In this document: piece by piece, positions 1-8,682 of the stretch
Position numbering within the stretch: the stretch's first letter is position 1
How the letters are laid out: each line of letters starts with the position of its first letter
Virus record (IMG/VR): IMGVR_UViG_3300027847_002746
Span: 1 to 23,024 of that record
Length of the DNA stretch: 23,024 nucleotides
Origin: a virus
Strand: one strand, 5' to 3'
Program-made: the position numbers and the translations under genes
The notes under the pieces: generated by a model
The model's input: the letters and a program-made list of their open reading frames with translations, nothing else
What the model was told of the DNA's origin: nothing
The model's database searches: none

Positions 1-2
1 AT

Positions 3-1871
3 AGTTTTCTCGGTAACCTGTTGTCTGGTGGTATCAAAGCTGCTGGAGAATTTGAACAGACATTCGTCTCAATGGAGACTATGACTGGATCGGCAGAAGA
101 AACAGAAGAGACTCTCGCTGGGCTGACTGACTTTGCCGCCAAGACTCCATTCGAGATGCCGGGCATCCTCAGCATAGCTAACCAGATGATCACATTTGGT
201 GAACGCGGTGACGAGTTGATGGATACTATGGGCTTACTTGCGGACGCCTCCGGAGGTACAGCACCTAAATTCCAGCTACTGGGCAACGTATTTAATCAGG
301 TGCGAGGCGTCGGTAAACTGATGACGCAAGACTTCCGTCAGTTGTCGACGCAAGGTATTCTGAGTTTGACGGACATTGCCGATCATTTCGGAACAACGAC
401 AGAAGAGGCTCAGGAGAAACTGAGCAATGGGTCTATCAGTTTCGATGATTTCCGAAATGTGATGAAAGGGCTGACTGAAGAGGGAGGTCGCTTCTATCAA
501 ATGGCTGAGAAGCAATCGCAAACGCTGATTGGTTTACAGTCTACTCTTACCGATGCTTGGGACATCAACGGGCGGATACTTGCATCGTCCGTCGTGCCTG
601 CTATGAAGACGCTGCTCAACGTCAAGATTGCGATTGTTGAGTTTATGGGAGAGCTGATCAACAAGAATCCGCAAATGGCGTCTGGAATGATAGTCGGAGC
701 GAAAGCCGCTGCTGGGCTGGGTACTGCTCTGTTCACTGCTGCTGGAGGTTTCTTCCTTGCGACCAAAGCTGCCAAGTTGTTTGGTATTGGACTGCGTGGT
801 GTTTTGATTGGTAGTGGTTTCGGTATTGCAATAGTTTTGGTAGGGGCTGCTCTTGGAGCAATGGTTGGATATTTCTCTTCTTTAGAACAAGGGACAACCG
901 CCTATACCGTTGTCAGTGAATCATTAGTCATAGTTTGGGAGAATCTCAAAGAGGCTGGGCTGATTCTTTGGGAGACTTTTGGCGAATTGGTAGAAGAGGT
1001 TTTAGGAGTCACTCTACCAGATGCGGCTAATCTTGGAGCTGATTCTGTTCTCACTATGATCGAAAACGTATCAGGTTGGATGATCGATGTGTCCAACTCC
1101 ATCATCGACGCTGCAAACATCCTCGCTTTCAACTTTCGCAATGCAAGTGAGCTCGCACAGATTGCAATGATCGATTTCGCATTGTATCTGATAGACTTCT
1201 TTGCGATGAGTAATACGGAAGTGACGACAACGGGCGGTATCTTTGTCGGTATGTGGAAAGCGGTTGGTGCATTCTTCAAATCGTGGGTTACGAACATCAT
1301 CGGCGGATTGAAAGAGATCAAGCAGTTTGGAGAAGCTCTTTGGACTTCGATGGAGGCTGGAATGGATGCGTTATGGTCGGGCGGCAACCCGTTCGAGGCG
1401 ATGCAGGACGCGTTCATTGAGACGCTCTCTGCACAAGAAGACGTTGAGAGTGGCGGCAATCCGTTTTCGGAGATGGTTAAGGCGTACAAAGAAGGCAAGG
1501 ACGAATTTGTAGATGAGATGAATGAGGAGGGTGGGGGAACTTCCGCTTTACTCGCTGAAAAGAAACGGCTGCAAGATCTGATCGCCGCAAACGAACTAGA
1601 GAGATCTAATCTCAAGAAGAAGGACAAGGAGCAGAAGAAGGACAAGAAGAAGGACGAGGAGAAGAAGAAGGACAAGGGTGGGGTGGATGCTCTCCTTGAC
1701 GCGGGTAGATTTGGATTTGAAGCGTTTGGAACCAAGCTCCAGGATGCTGTGCTGAAGGGCAAGGGCGATGATCAGCAAGCGAAGATGGTTGACCTGCTCG
1801 GTAAAGGAAACGAGACACAGAAGAAGTTGTTGGACGAAACGAAGAAGAAAAAAGGAGCTTTGGGTAAATGA
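3..1871 (+). CDS. tail tape measure protein (5'-truncated by window edge)
   Basis: The reading frame is open at the left edge (position 3), so the true start lies outside the window. About 622 residues are visible. The N-terminal part (roughly visible residues 1-190) has the look of phage tape measure proteins, with the segment AAKTPFEMPGI and a stretch around RGVGKLMTQDFRQLSTQG. A Gly/Ala-rich hydrophobic region at about 220-290 could form membrane-spanning helices. The C-terminus is a Lys/Asp/Glu-rich charged stretch (about 525-560) suited to a helical rod. Tape measure proteins set tail length and take part in DNA passage. The stop overlaps the next start (ATGA). The family call is from pattern recognition; tail type (sipho or myo) cannot be told. 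Confidence 0.85.
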   Translation, partial: SFLGNLLSGGIKAAGEFEQTFVSMETMTGSAEETEETLAGLTDFAAKTPFEMPGILSIANQMITFGERGDELMDTMGLLADASGGTAPKFQLLGNVFNQVRGVGKLMTQDFRQLSTQGILSLTDIADHFGTTTEEAQEKLSNGSISFDDFRNVMKGLTEEGGRFYQMAEKQSQTLIGLQSTLTDAWDINGRILASSVVPAMKTLLNVKIAIVEFMGELINKNPQMASGMIVGAKAAAGLGTALFTAAGGFFLATKAAKLFGIGLRGVLIGSGFGIAIVLVGAALGAMVGYFSSLEQGTTAYTVVSESLVIVWENLKEAGLILWETFGELVEEVLGVTLPDAANLGADSVLTMIENVSGWMIDVSNSIIDAANILAFNFRNASELAQIAMIDFALYLIDFFAMSNTEVTTTGGIFVGMWKAVGAFFKSWVTNIIGGLKEIKQFGEALWTSMEAGMDALWSGGNPFEAMQDAFIETLSAQEDVESGGNPFSEMVKAYKEGKDEFVDEMNEEGGGTSALLAEKKRLQDLIAANELERSNLKKKDKEQKKDKKKDEEKKKDKGGVDALLDAGRFGFEAFGTKLQDAVLKGKGDDQQAKMVDLLGKGNETQKKLLDETKKKKGALGK

Positions 1872-2857
1872 CAGTCCAAACAGACAATCCATACACCTGG
1901 AGACTCACAACGTCCGGAGGGATCCCATACAAGTTTCTTGGCATGAGCGGCAGTTTCGATCCAGAGGAAGGAGAAATACAATGGTCAGCATTGATTCTTG
2001 CCACTCATCTATCTGCTGTGCTTACAGAGCTCTTCCCTCCAGCATTGATAATTGGTAGCGTAGTCATTCCGCGTGGTGGTTTCATGCCTGGATTGCCCAG
2101 CATGGTCGCCAACAATATCTCGTTCGAATCGCAAGACGGTGAAAAGCCGATCGATCCATTCTCGTTTGACTCCTCCGCAGTATTTGGAACGTATCACGGT
2201 AGCATCAAAATCATTGTGACGTTTGGGCCATCAGGTACGTCCGGTGGATCAGATCCTCAAGATCCAAGAACGTTTCTAGAGATCACATCCAAAGCAGGTG
2301 GGGACTTTATCTTCAGTCCTGCTGAAGGCGGCAAGCTAGAAGAGGAAAAGAACGACACTGGCGAAGTGGATCCTGAAACTGGAGAAGTAGATGAGGACGA
2401 TGTCGAGCCTGCTGAGGGAAGTGGCGACTCGAAGAAGGTTGTCCGCACTCCCAATCTCCCTTCTACGATTTTAGTTCCGACAACTGAGTGGAACATTACG
2501 TGGAAACAGATTCCCTTCGATCACTTCAAAAATGTCGTCATCCATCGCTTGCGAAAGCTTAACGGCAAAGTCAACTCTCTCCGCATACCTTGGCTGTACA
2601 ACGCAACTCCTGAGACGCTGCTGTTTGCGGGCTTTGACTATTCCGAAAAGTACACCTGGCGAGACGACAAGGTAGCAACACCTCCAATTGACGTGACGTT
2701 CAAGCTGCTGGAAAAGCGAGTGCTCTGGAAGAATACGATCGTGGGGCACAACCATGTCTGGGAGCCCGGTAAAGGATGGAGACGTCTGTATATTGGAGCT
2801 GATTCGACAGATGCTCCGTATGAAGACACAGACATGAACTTTCTCTTCAAGGCCTAA
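1868..2857 (+). CDS. hypothetical tail-region protein, 329 aa
   Basis: I do not recognise the family. The gene starts with an ATG that overlaps the tape measure stop by four bases (ATGA), so translation is probably coupled. The protein has a mixed, beta-like N-terminal part (1-150), a strongly acidic linker (about 158-190, rich in Glu/Asp with Gly and Pro), and a C-terminal part with many aromatic residues (KYTWRDD, HNHVWEPGKGW). There is no signal peptide or membrane segment. Its place directly after the tape measure gene is where distal-tail or tail-hub proteins usually sit, so a structural role is inferred from position only. Confidence 0.7.
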   Translation: MTVQTDNPYTWRLTTSGGIPYKFLGMSGSFDPEEGEIQWSALILATHLSAVLTELFPPALIIGSVVIPRGGFMPGLPSMVANNISFESQDGEKPIDPFSFDSSAVFGTYHGSIKIIVTFGPSGTSGGSDPQDPRTFLEITSKAGGDFIFSPAEGGKLEEEKNDTGEVDPETGEVDEDDVEPAEGSGDSKKVVRTPNLPSTILVPTTEWNITWKQIPFDHFKNVVIHRLRKLNGKVNSLRIPWLYNATPETLLFAGFDYSEKYTWRDDKVATPPIDVTFKLLEKRVLWKNTIVGHNHVWEPGKGWRRLYIGADSTDAPYEDTDMNFLFKA

Positions 2858-2859
2858 GC

Positions 2860-3576
2860 GTGACAGCTCTTCCAAAGAAAAAAGAAGGCGATCAACTTGG
2901 TGCTGAGCACGTCAACGAATTGTCTCGTGCTGCGGAGATGTTCCTCAATCAAGGTGCATCTAATCCTCGTGCCTTTCCAATGCGTCAAGTCGAGGTGACG
3001 GAAACAGATTACGATGGCGATACAGATCTCTACACCTGTGTGCCTCGTTATTACGATGGGGATGGATGGGTAATAGACGACGAGACAGTGATTGGATATC
3101 CGTTCGATCCGTCTGCTGACGAGAATGTTTCGTACTCGGTTGGTGATAAGGTAGCAGCCTATTTTGACGATCAACGGTCCGCGTACATCCCTATCAAAAG
3201 CGGAGGTGGGACAGGGGCATCGGCATCTGTATCGCATTGCGGTTGCGAAGTTGTTACGAATCCTGATATTGAAATTAACGGTAAGAAGGCGACGTACACT
3301 GTTGCGATACCACTCGGACGGATTGTAGAGTTCCAAGAGTGCGGGATATTGGTATTGAAGGGCGCCACGTACACCTTGAATAATACGGGCACTCGATCTA
3401 CCCCTACTGAGATTTGGGCGTACACTGTCGCGGCTTCTGATTTTGATGTTTTCAATTATGCTGGCAACGCTGCGACAACAGATGATCCAATCGAAGGAAC
3501 GATAACGTGGAACCCGTTCTTTGATCCAAAGGCAAAAGTCATCATCGATGTGGCGGCGGTTATCTCTAGCCCATAG
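2860..3576 (+). CDS. hypothetical protein, probably virion-associated, 238 aa
   Basis: The chosen start is GTG at 2860, two bases after the preceding stop (TAAGCGTG); no ATG lies nearby in frame. The N-terminus is lysine-rich and polar (PKKKEGDQLGAEHVNEL), followed by an acidic Tyr-rich region (YDGDTDLYTC, YYDGDGWVIDD) and a Gly/Ser linker (about residues 111-119) before a beta-like C-terminal half containing CGCE. Family unknown. The domain-linker-beta layout and position among tail genes suggest a small tail or adhesion-related protein, but nothing in the sequence proves it. Confidence 0.65.
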   Translation: MTALPKKKEGDQLGAEHVNELSRAAEMFLNQGASNPRAFPMRQVEVTETDYDGDTDLYTCVPRYYDGDGWVIDDETVIGYPFDPSADENVSYSVGDKVAAYFDDQRSAYIPIKSGGGTGASASVSHCGCEVVTNPDIEINGKKATYTVAIPLGRIVEFQECGILVLKGATYTLNNTGTRSTPTEIWAYTVAASDFDVFNYAGNAATTDDPIEGTITWNPFFDPKAKVIIDVAAVISSP

Positions 3577-3584
3577 GGTGGACG

Positions 3585-5384
3585 ATGCGAGTTGAGTATA
3601 GCGTAGACAAAGAATACTGGGACAATCATGCGTCTACAGAAGTGACGCTAGAAGATCCCGGAGACAGTATCGAGCCTGAAAACTGCACGGTATGCGTCAA
3701 TCCATCTGCGACAGTCAAACCGACTTCTGGATGCTTCAGTTGCCCAGAACCAAACCCGTATGAGAACATTCCATCTGTAATCTCGTTTGAGCTTGATGGA
3801 GAGATTACTGGGGCGGCTGTGCAAGGAGATGGGCCTCCTAATTTCGTTCAGTCTCTCATTCATGCTCACAGCAAAGAGTGGGAGTTAGAAGACACGACTG
3901 AAGGAATAGGCAACCCCGCTTCGTCTGGTACGCTGCACAATCCTTGGTTTCAAGATGAGCTGATGGATCAGATGAACTTGGCTTTCAGAGCGAGCCATGG
4001 GGTTTGGCACCAAAGCTTCCAACCACTGCGATGTGATTGGGCAAGCAACCTTGCCACATATTACGTCAATTTAGATATCCAAGACTCTCTTGAAACGACC
4101 TACCAAATTATCTCACTGGACAATCCTGACCCAACCATCTTGAATGCCTGTGCAACATCGGGTCCTCCTTCTCAGTACAACGCTACCTGGATGACTAAGG
4201 TGGCTACGCGAGTCCCTTTGTCTGAATCAGGGCACAATTACAGACTCGCAACCTACCGCCCACCTCAAAACATCGCCGACCTCTGGGCAGTGCGAAGAGT
4301 AAGTAGTCAAAACCCAGACATGGGACCTAATCTATCACCGGAAAAGGATGAAGACTTCCAGTTCTCTTATCTTCGTTATCAAGAAATCTTTCCAGAGGAG
4401 ATGGCTAGCCTTCCTGATGAGTTTGGTCCTGGGTTTGTTGATGACCCTGCCTCATCTTTTAGGTACCTGCCACGCCCAGAAGTGCTTGCTGGTTTGAGCA
4501 TGCCTGTTCAGCCTGATTTTGGAACACGAGCACAATCTGCCTGGCGGATTAGAACTGCAGGTTGGTATGGGTACCAATGGAAGTTTCGTGATAAGAAACT
4601 TCACCTACTAGCTGCTCCCAAACCCACCACGATGAAATTCACGATAACAAGAGCTGGGGCGACACGCTGGGAGCTTAGATTTGGCGGGCAGAGTTTTCTA
4701 CCTTTTATAGGTGCCGATCCTTTTCAGTTAGGTGGTTTTTTAGGAAGCTCTGTTGCTGATGGATCTGTACAGACGCTGTTTTTACGTTGCCCTTCTTTCC
4801 CACCAACCGACCCTCGAGTGCCGAGTTATATTCAGCATTTCGAAAACTATGGACGTGGTCAAGAGGCACATGACATCTATCCTCTTATAGATGGGGTAGA
4901 CGCCACGCTCTTTCCTACCAATGGTGGGCGGTGGTCGATGATCAGAGCGAACGCCGGTAGGATAGGTATAGTAGGCAATCCAGATCCTCTGCTTACCGAC
5001 CCTGCTATCTATACCTCACTCAATCATCCGCTGCATTGGCCAGGTGGGGTAACTGAATATTTGGAGAAGATGAACCCAGAGGTCGGGTACGTTTCAGATG
5101 GGCCGGGTCGGAGAATCAATTTTGGCAATACTGCTGAGAACAATAATTTCAGAGATGTGTTCTCCGATCTTCTTGTTCCTCCTGTTTTGAACTACCCTGC
5201 GGGGAACGTCGGTGTTCACGGCTCTACTCTTGCGACTTGGAATGTGAACTTAGATTGCACCGTTCGTGACTGTATTGGTTACGATTTGACACTAGAGTCG
5301 TCTTGGAATGATAACTCAGGTGTTGGCGTCAGTTGGTTTCCAAATTCATTCCCCACTACCGGAAAACTGTTCTTCTCAAAATGA
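3585..5384 (+). CDS. large hypothetical structural protein, possible fibre or receptor-binding candidate, 599 aa
   Basis: ATG at 3585 follows the upstream stop by eight bases, with AGGGTGG just before it as a ribosome binding site. The N-terminal 60 residues hold two Cys pairs, C34-x2-C37 and C50-x2-C53, like a small zinc ribbon, then a Pro/Gly/Trp-rich body with no repeats or membrane segments. I do not recognise the fold. Length, aromatic content and position late in the tail gene block fit a receptor-binding or fibre-like protein, as inference only. Its N-terminus (VEYSVDKE) resembles that of the next gene product (VTYSIDKE), suggesting a shared attachment peptide. The stop overlaps the next ATG. 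Confidence 0.65.
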   Translation: MRVEYSVDKEYWDNHASTEVTLEDPGDSIEPENCTVCVNPSATVKPTSGCFSCPEPNPYENIPSVISFELDGEITGAAVQGDGPPNFVQSLIHAHSKEWELEDTTEGIGNPASSGTLHNPWFQDELMDQMNLAFRASHGVWHQSFQPLRCDWASNLATYYVNLDIQDSLETTYQIISLDNPDPTILNACATSGPPSQYNATWMTKVATRVPLSESGHNYRLATYRPPQNIADLWAVRRVSSQNPDMGPNLSPEKDEDFQFSYLRYQEIFPEEMASLPDEFGPGFVDDPASSFRYLPRPEVLAGLSMPVQPDFGTRAQSAWRIRTAGWYGYQWKFRDKKLHLLAAPKPTTMKFTITRAGATRWELRFGGQSFLPFIGADPFQLGGFLGSSVADGSVQTLFLRCPSFPPTDPRVPSYIQHFENYGRGQEAHDIYPLIDGVDATLFPTNGGRWSMIRANAGRIGIVGNPDPLLTDPAIYTSLNHPLHWPGGVTEYLEKMNPEVGYVSDGPGRRINFGNTAENNNFRDVFSDLLVPPVLNYPAGNVGVHGSTLATWNVNLDCTVRDCIGYDLTLESSWNDNSGVGVSWFPNSFPTTGKLFFSK

Positions 5385-5656
5385 GTTTCACAGTCACTTA
5401 CAGCATAGACAAAGAGCAGGTATCGTTGATGGGGACATCCTTCGTGCGGAAGGAGACGTTCCCAGAAAAGGTGATAGCTGCTACCTATACTTGGAGAGAT
5501 TTGAGACCATCTCCTCCTGCTGAAATCTACCCTGCAAATCACAGCGGTACAGTTGTGCGAGGACACTGTCATAAGGTTTGCGTCTTCCCAGTCAAGCCTG
5601 ACGAAGAGTTTTGGCTCGACCCCTGTCCAGACGAGAGTTCTTCCTCATCATCATGA
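5381..5656 (+). CDS. small hypothetical protein with Ser-rich tail, 91 aa
   Basis: ATG at 5381 overlaps the upstream stop (ATGA). The in-frame reading extends upstream, but this overlapping start fits the packing of the operon better. The protein begins with SFTVTYSIDKE, which resembles the start of the upstream 599-aa protein. It has one Cys pair around GHCHKVC and ends in DESSSSSS. Function unknown; the similar N-termini hint that both proteins dock on the same partner. The gene overlaps the following ATG by four bases. Confidence 0.65.
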   Translation: MSFTVTYSIDKEQVSLMGTSFVRKETFPEKVIAATYTWRDLRPSPPAEIYPANHSGTVVRGHCHKVCVFPVKPDEEFWLDPCPDESSSSSS

Positions 5657-6099
5657 AACTAGGCAAAGCGACAACCAAAGTCCTTTCGTCTGTCGGCGTT
5701 ACTAAAGAACGCGTCGCAAAAATCGCCACGAAAACTGGTTTGATTAAAGAGGGAGAGGATTGTGGATGCGATGGACGAGAAGAGTGGTTGGATGATTTTG
5801 GAGACGGTGTTGTCAATTTCTTTAGTGCGAGCGATAAGTACCCAGTACAAGATGATGAAGGACCTCCGCCTGAGCCCTTAAATCCACGACCTAAGAGGAA
5901 ACTGAAGGTCCCGCTACGAGATGGAATGGCTTCGTTTCCTGAGGGAACGTTTCTAGATGCGAGGGGTTTGTCCAGTTTTGAAGCAGAGCTGCTCTACAGT
6001 GTCTACGGAGAGAGAATTCGCGGAGTGTTTCTGTATGTTGAAGACCCGATAGATTGGTTTCAAGATTTGTTCCTCGCAGTGACATTCGATGAAACTTGA
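5653..6099 (+). CDS. hypothetical protein with CGC motif, 148 aa
   Basis: ATG at 5653 overlaps the previous stop (ATGA). The N-terminal part is basic and helical (MKLGKATTKVLSSVGVTKERV) and leads to EDCGCDGREEWLDDF. A short Cys-x-Cys followed by a charged Arg/Glu stretch and Leu resembles a motif I have seen in small proteins near phage tail or head genes; I cannot name the family. A Pro-rich linker (PPPEPLNPRP) precedes a compact C-terminal region (KVPLRDGM to the end). It overlaps the next gene by 11 bases. A virion role is inferred from position. Confidence 0.6.
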   Translation: MKLGKATTKVLSSVGVTKERVAKIATKTGLIKEGEDCGCDGREEWLDDFGDGVVNFFSASDKYPVQDDEGPPPEPLNPRPKRKLKVPLRDGMASFPEGTFLDARGLSSFEAELLYSVYGERIRGVFLYVEDPIDWFQDLFLAVTFDET

Positions 6100-6649
6100 A
6101 TTTGTCATTGAGATTGAAGCAGTGCAGCTTCTGAAAAGAACGCTGGTGTGGAGGTATCACGACGAGACAAGTGAGTACAGTGACGACGCGACAGGTGAAT
6201 GCGAGAGCACGTCCATCTGTCCAGTTGCTAAGAAGGAAATTCAGTTTGTGTTTTCGGATTTGTTTTTTGCTCAGTCTGGACAAGACAATGATCTCGTTTT
6301 CGTGATCACCAATCTCTCTACCCAGCCTATCTGGCGTATCGACTTGCTGCTGTATCCTGCCCCTGTTGCCTTTTACGACGACGACAAATTCAATCACGAG
6401 AGAGAATCCATTGACATGGATTGGCTCCATTTGGGAGCGGAAGAATCAAAAACACTCTACGCCAACTATGCCCGCGTTGATTATGGCGATCAGTTTATGG
6501 GATGGGCAAGATACGAAGATATAGATGAACCAGAAAGTGACGAGTCGTCTGGACAAAGCTCCATGTCTTCGTCAAGCGTAGTTCCGGCAGAGTACTGTTA
6601 TTCCAATCGTGATTCTTACGACACTGTGGGTTTCGTTGTTCAACCATAA
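6089..6649 (+). CDS. hypothetical protein with acidic, Ser-rich C-terminus, 186 aa
   Basis: ATG at 6089 lies inside the end of the previous gene (11-base overlap). The first 140 residues look beta-rich (MKLEFVIEIEAVQLL, VFVITNLSTQPIWRIDLLLY), then comes an acidic and Ser-rich segment (DEPESDESSGQSSMSSSS). Family unknown. It closes the run of probable structural genes; an 11-base gap separates it from the first glycan-type gene. Small secreted-looking composition without a signal peptide would fit a virion decoration or tail accessory protein, but this is a guess. Confidence 0.6.
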   Translation: MKLEFVIEIEAVQLLKRTLVWRYHDETSEYSDDATGECESTSICPVAKKEIQFVFSDLFFAQSGQDNDLVFVITNLSTQPIWRIDLLLYPAPVAFYDDDKFNHERESIDMDWLHLGAEESKTLYANYARVDYGDQFMGWARYEDIDEPESDESSGQSSMSSSSVVPAEYCYSNRDSYDTVGFVVQP

Positions 6650-6659
6650 TGAGTGATTC

Positions 6660-7481
6660 ATGTTCTTTACTCGCAAGGGCGAAGTGATTTCGCTTACCGA
6701 TCATTTGGGTAACGTCCCTGCCGTATTCATAATCGGTGGAGGCCCGTCCGCGAACGAGTTAGAGCTCGAGAAGCTCAACCAACGCGGCGTTTGGAGCCTC
6801 GCAATCAACAACGTAGCAGGACATCCTCGCTTTTGTCCATCAGCGTTCATCTGTGCTGACCCGCCAAAGAAGTTTCACACAGGGATTTGGCTCGATCCAA
6901 ACGTGATGAAGTTTATCCCTCGCCCAAAGTTGAAGGTTGGACGCGGAGGAATACGTCGCAAGGTAGGCGAGGAATTTGAAGCGACCGGTTTCAGTGCTTG
7001 CCATTGTCCAAACGTATGGGCAGTAGATCGCCGCACCTGGTTGGAGCCTGACGATACGTTCTTTACGGACAAGCAAGCGAGCTGGGGAAATTTGAATGCA
7101 GGATGCAAGCGTACCGGACAACCGAAGACTGCTTGCACATTCCTTCTCGCTCTCCGCATTGCACATGAGCTGGGAGCACGCCGCATTCATCTAATTGGCG
7201 TTGATTTCAAAATGTCAGAAGGTTCTGGTTACTCCTTCGCACAGAAACGAGATCAAGGAGCTATTACTACGAATAACAACCAGTTCAATGTCGTAGGGAA
7301 CTGGTTAGGACAGATGGCAAATGAAGGCGTATTCGAGAGAGCAGATCTGAAAGTATTCAACACCAATCCAGATGCTGCGTTATCCTGCTTTCCTCACATG
7401 CCGTTTGAGGACGCTTTGACAGACTGCTTGGAAGGATTTCCTGAGCAGCCGTTTGATTTAGAAGGATGGTACGAGAAATGA
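6660..7481 (+). CDS. DUF115/MptE-like Rossmann-fold protein (putative glycan-modifying enzyme)
   Basis: The N-terminus contains VFIIGGGPSANELELEKL (about residues 22-39): a beta strand, a Gly-rich loop with GGGPS at 26-30 and a following helix. This is the signature of the DUF115/6-hydroxymethylpterin pyrophosphokinase MptE-like superfamily, which includes proteins encoded near glycosylation loci and in phages. A second strand-like segment, RRIHLIGVDF, fits the fold. At 273 aa it covers the core domain only. The ATG at 6660 was chosen because the ATG at 6649 leads to a quick stop in another frame. It starts the surface-chemistry cluster. The exact substrate is unknown. Confidence 0.75.
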   Translation: MFFTRKGEVISLTDHLGNVPAVFIIGGGPSANELELEKLNQRGVWSLAINNVAGHPRFCPSAFICADPPKKFHTGIWLDPNVMKFIPRPKLKVGRGGIRRKVGEEFEATGFSACHCPNVWAVDRRTWLEPDDTFFTDKQASWGNLNAGCKRTGQPKTACTFLLALRIAHELGARRIHLIGVDFKMSEGSGYSFAQKRDQGAITTNNNQFNVVGNWLGQMANEGVFERADLKVFNTNPDAALSCFPHMPFEDALTDCLEGFPEQPFDLEGWYEK

Positions 7482-7511
7482 GACGTCCTTATACTGAAGA
7501 GGATTACGAAG

Positions 7512-7922
7512 ATGAGTACTGGTACGAGGAGTCAATGGGTAGACAAGGTGTGGGGGAAAGTGACAACGATAGTGCCAGCGAGCGGGTACTTCCGAGCAGA
7601 CGAAAAAAGAAAGGCGCACCAGCTGATGAACAAAGGGTGCTGCACCTCACTCCATTTCCACGACACCTGGAATGATTTTATTGTTGTGAGTGGTGAGGTA
7701 AAGCTGCTGATCGATTTCCCACATCGAACGGACGGTGTGATATTGACTCCAGGGTTTTCCTTTCGTATCCCTGCCTGGGTCCCACACCAACTGCAAATTG
7801 TGGAAGATGCTGTGGTGATCGAACTCTACGGCGAAGTGATGCCCGTAATCACCCGCTTGACTACAGGGAAGGCAGACGTGCTAGATCAGATAGAGAAAGA
7901 AGGCTTCAATGTCGTCACTTGA
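7512..7922 (+). CDS. cupin-domain protein
   Basis: The 136-residue protein has a single cupin core. Motif 1 is SLHFHDTWNDFIVVSGE (His48 and His50, with an acidic residue in place of the usual Glu), motif 2 is PGFSFRIPAWVPHQLQI (with a conserved-position His). KVWG near residue 12 resembles the start of sugar-nucleotide-related cupins. The ATG at 7512 has GAAGAGGA upstream; a different-frame ATG at 7478 overlaps the previous stop but its frame ends at 7675 and lacks the cupin. Neighbouring glycosyltransferases suggest a role in sugar metabolism (epimerase, isomerase or binding), which is inferred. Confidence 0.8.
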   Translation: MSTGTRSQWVDKVWGKVTTIVPASGYFRADEKRKAHQLMNKGCCTSLHFHDTWNDFIVVSGEVKLLIDFPHRTDGVILTPGFSFRIPAWVPHQLQIVEDAVVIELYGEVMPVITRLTTGKADVLDQIEKEGFNVVT

Positions 7923-8682
7923 TTACCAAACCGTTATTGGAGTTGACGCTGCACATCTCCCTCATTTGCGTTTGGCATGGCCTACGTGGCAGCAGTTCCA
8001 TCCGGATGTGTGCGAGCACGTTACGGCGTTTGTTGATGATCCAGAAACAGAAGATATCGTGAAGGCAGAATTCCCTTCTATCAACGTCGTCCCTTTCTTG
8101 CCGAAGACAGCAAAGTATTTTGAGGACGGAACTCGCTGGACCATTGCTCAGCGGCAGAAAATGTTGGCTGGCTTCCTTTACACTGCGGCAGAGTACGTGA
8201 CAGCACCGTACTGGCTGAAATTAGATTTGGATGTACTAGGCACCACGTCAAAACACACCTGGCCAGACACCAGACTGTTTGGAGACACGCCTGCTATAGT
8301 TGGCCATCGTTGGGGGTACACAAAACCTGCCAACCAGATGGAAATTTTGGACAAGTGGGCTGAGTCTCAAGGCTATTGGCCTACGCCGCCTCTCAATTTA
8401 CATCCATCGAAAGGATGCAGCAGCGTATCACATCCACGCATCATTTCGTGGTGCTGTTTCTTCAACACAGATTTCACTCGTTACTGCAAGGAGCTCGCAG
8501 TGCGGACAGTTGGATACGGAAGTATGCCTGTCCCCTCGCAAGATGGATTCATGTTCTACGTTGCAAATCGAACGAACCAACTCGTCCATCGTGTCAATAT
8601 GAAGAGCATGGGGTGGGTACACTGTTCGAAGCTCTCGCAGATGGAAGAAAAGATCAAAGAAAGAGAGATGCAAATTGGATAA
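7909..8682 (+). CDS. putative glycosyltransferase, GT-A-like
   Basis: A 257-residue protein with an N-terminal beta-strand region, then YWLKLDLDVL (about residues 101-110) holding an Asp-x-Asp (106-108) of the type that binds the metal and nucleotide sugar in GT-A enzymes. A later SQDGFMFYVANR-like segment may supply the acidic residue near the acceptor. It has no membrane segment. It overlaps the cupin gene by 14 bases and its own end overlaps the next gene. The family cannot be named, and the sugar is unknown. Confidence 0.7.
   Translation: MSSLDYQTVIGVDAAHLPHLRLAWPTWQQFHPDVCEHVTAFVDDPETEDIVKAEFPSINVVPFLPKTAKYFEDGTRWTIAQRQKMLAGFLYTAAEYVTAPYWLKLDLDVLGTTSKHTWPDTRLFGDTPAIVGHRWGYTKPANQMEILDKWAESQGYWPTPPLNLHPSKGCSSVSHPRIISWCCFFNTDFTRYCKELAVRTVGYGSMPVPSQDGFMFYVANRTNQLVHRVNMKSMGWVHCSKLSQMEEKIKEREMQIG

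Noticed and set aside
902-1762. Long minus-strand frame opposite the tape measure gene
   Set aside because: It has low-complexity Ser/Phe-rich composition mirrored from the Lys/Glu-rich plus-strand gene, and no ribosome site; it is a shadow.
7466-7675. 69-codon frame starting at or before 7478 ahead of the cupin
   Set aside because: It overlaps the cupin gene in another frame and ends without any domain; the cupin start at 7512 has a ribosome site and complete motifs.
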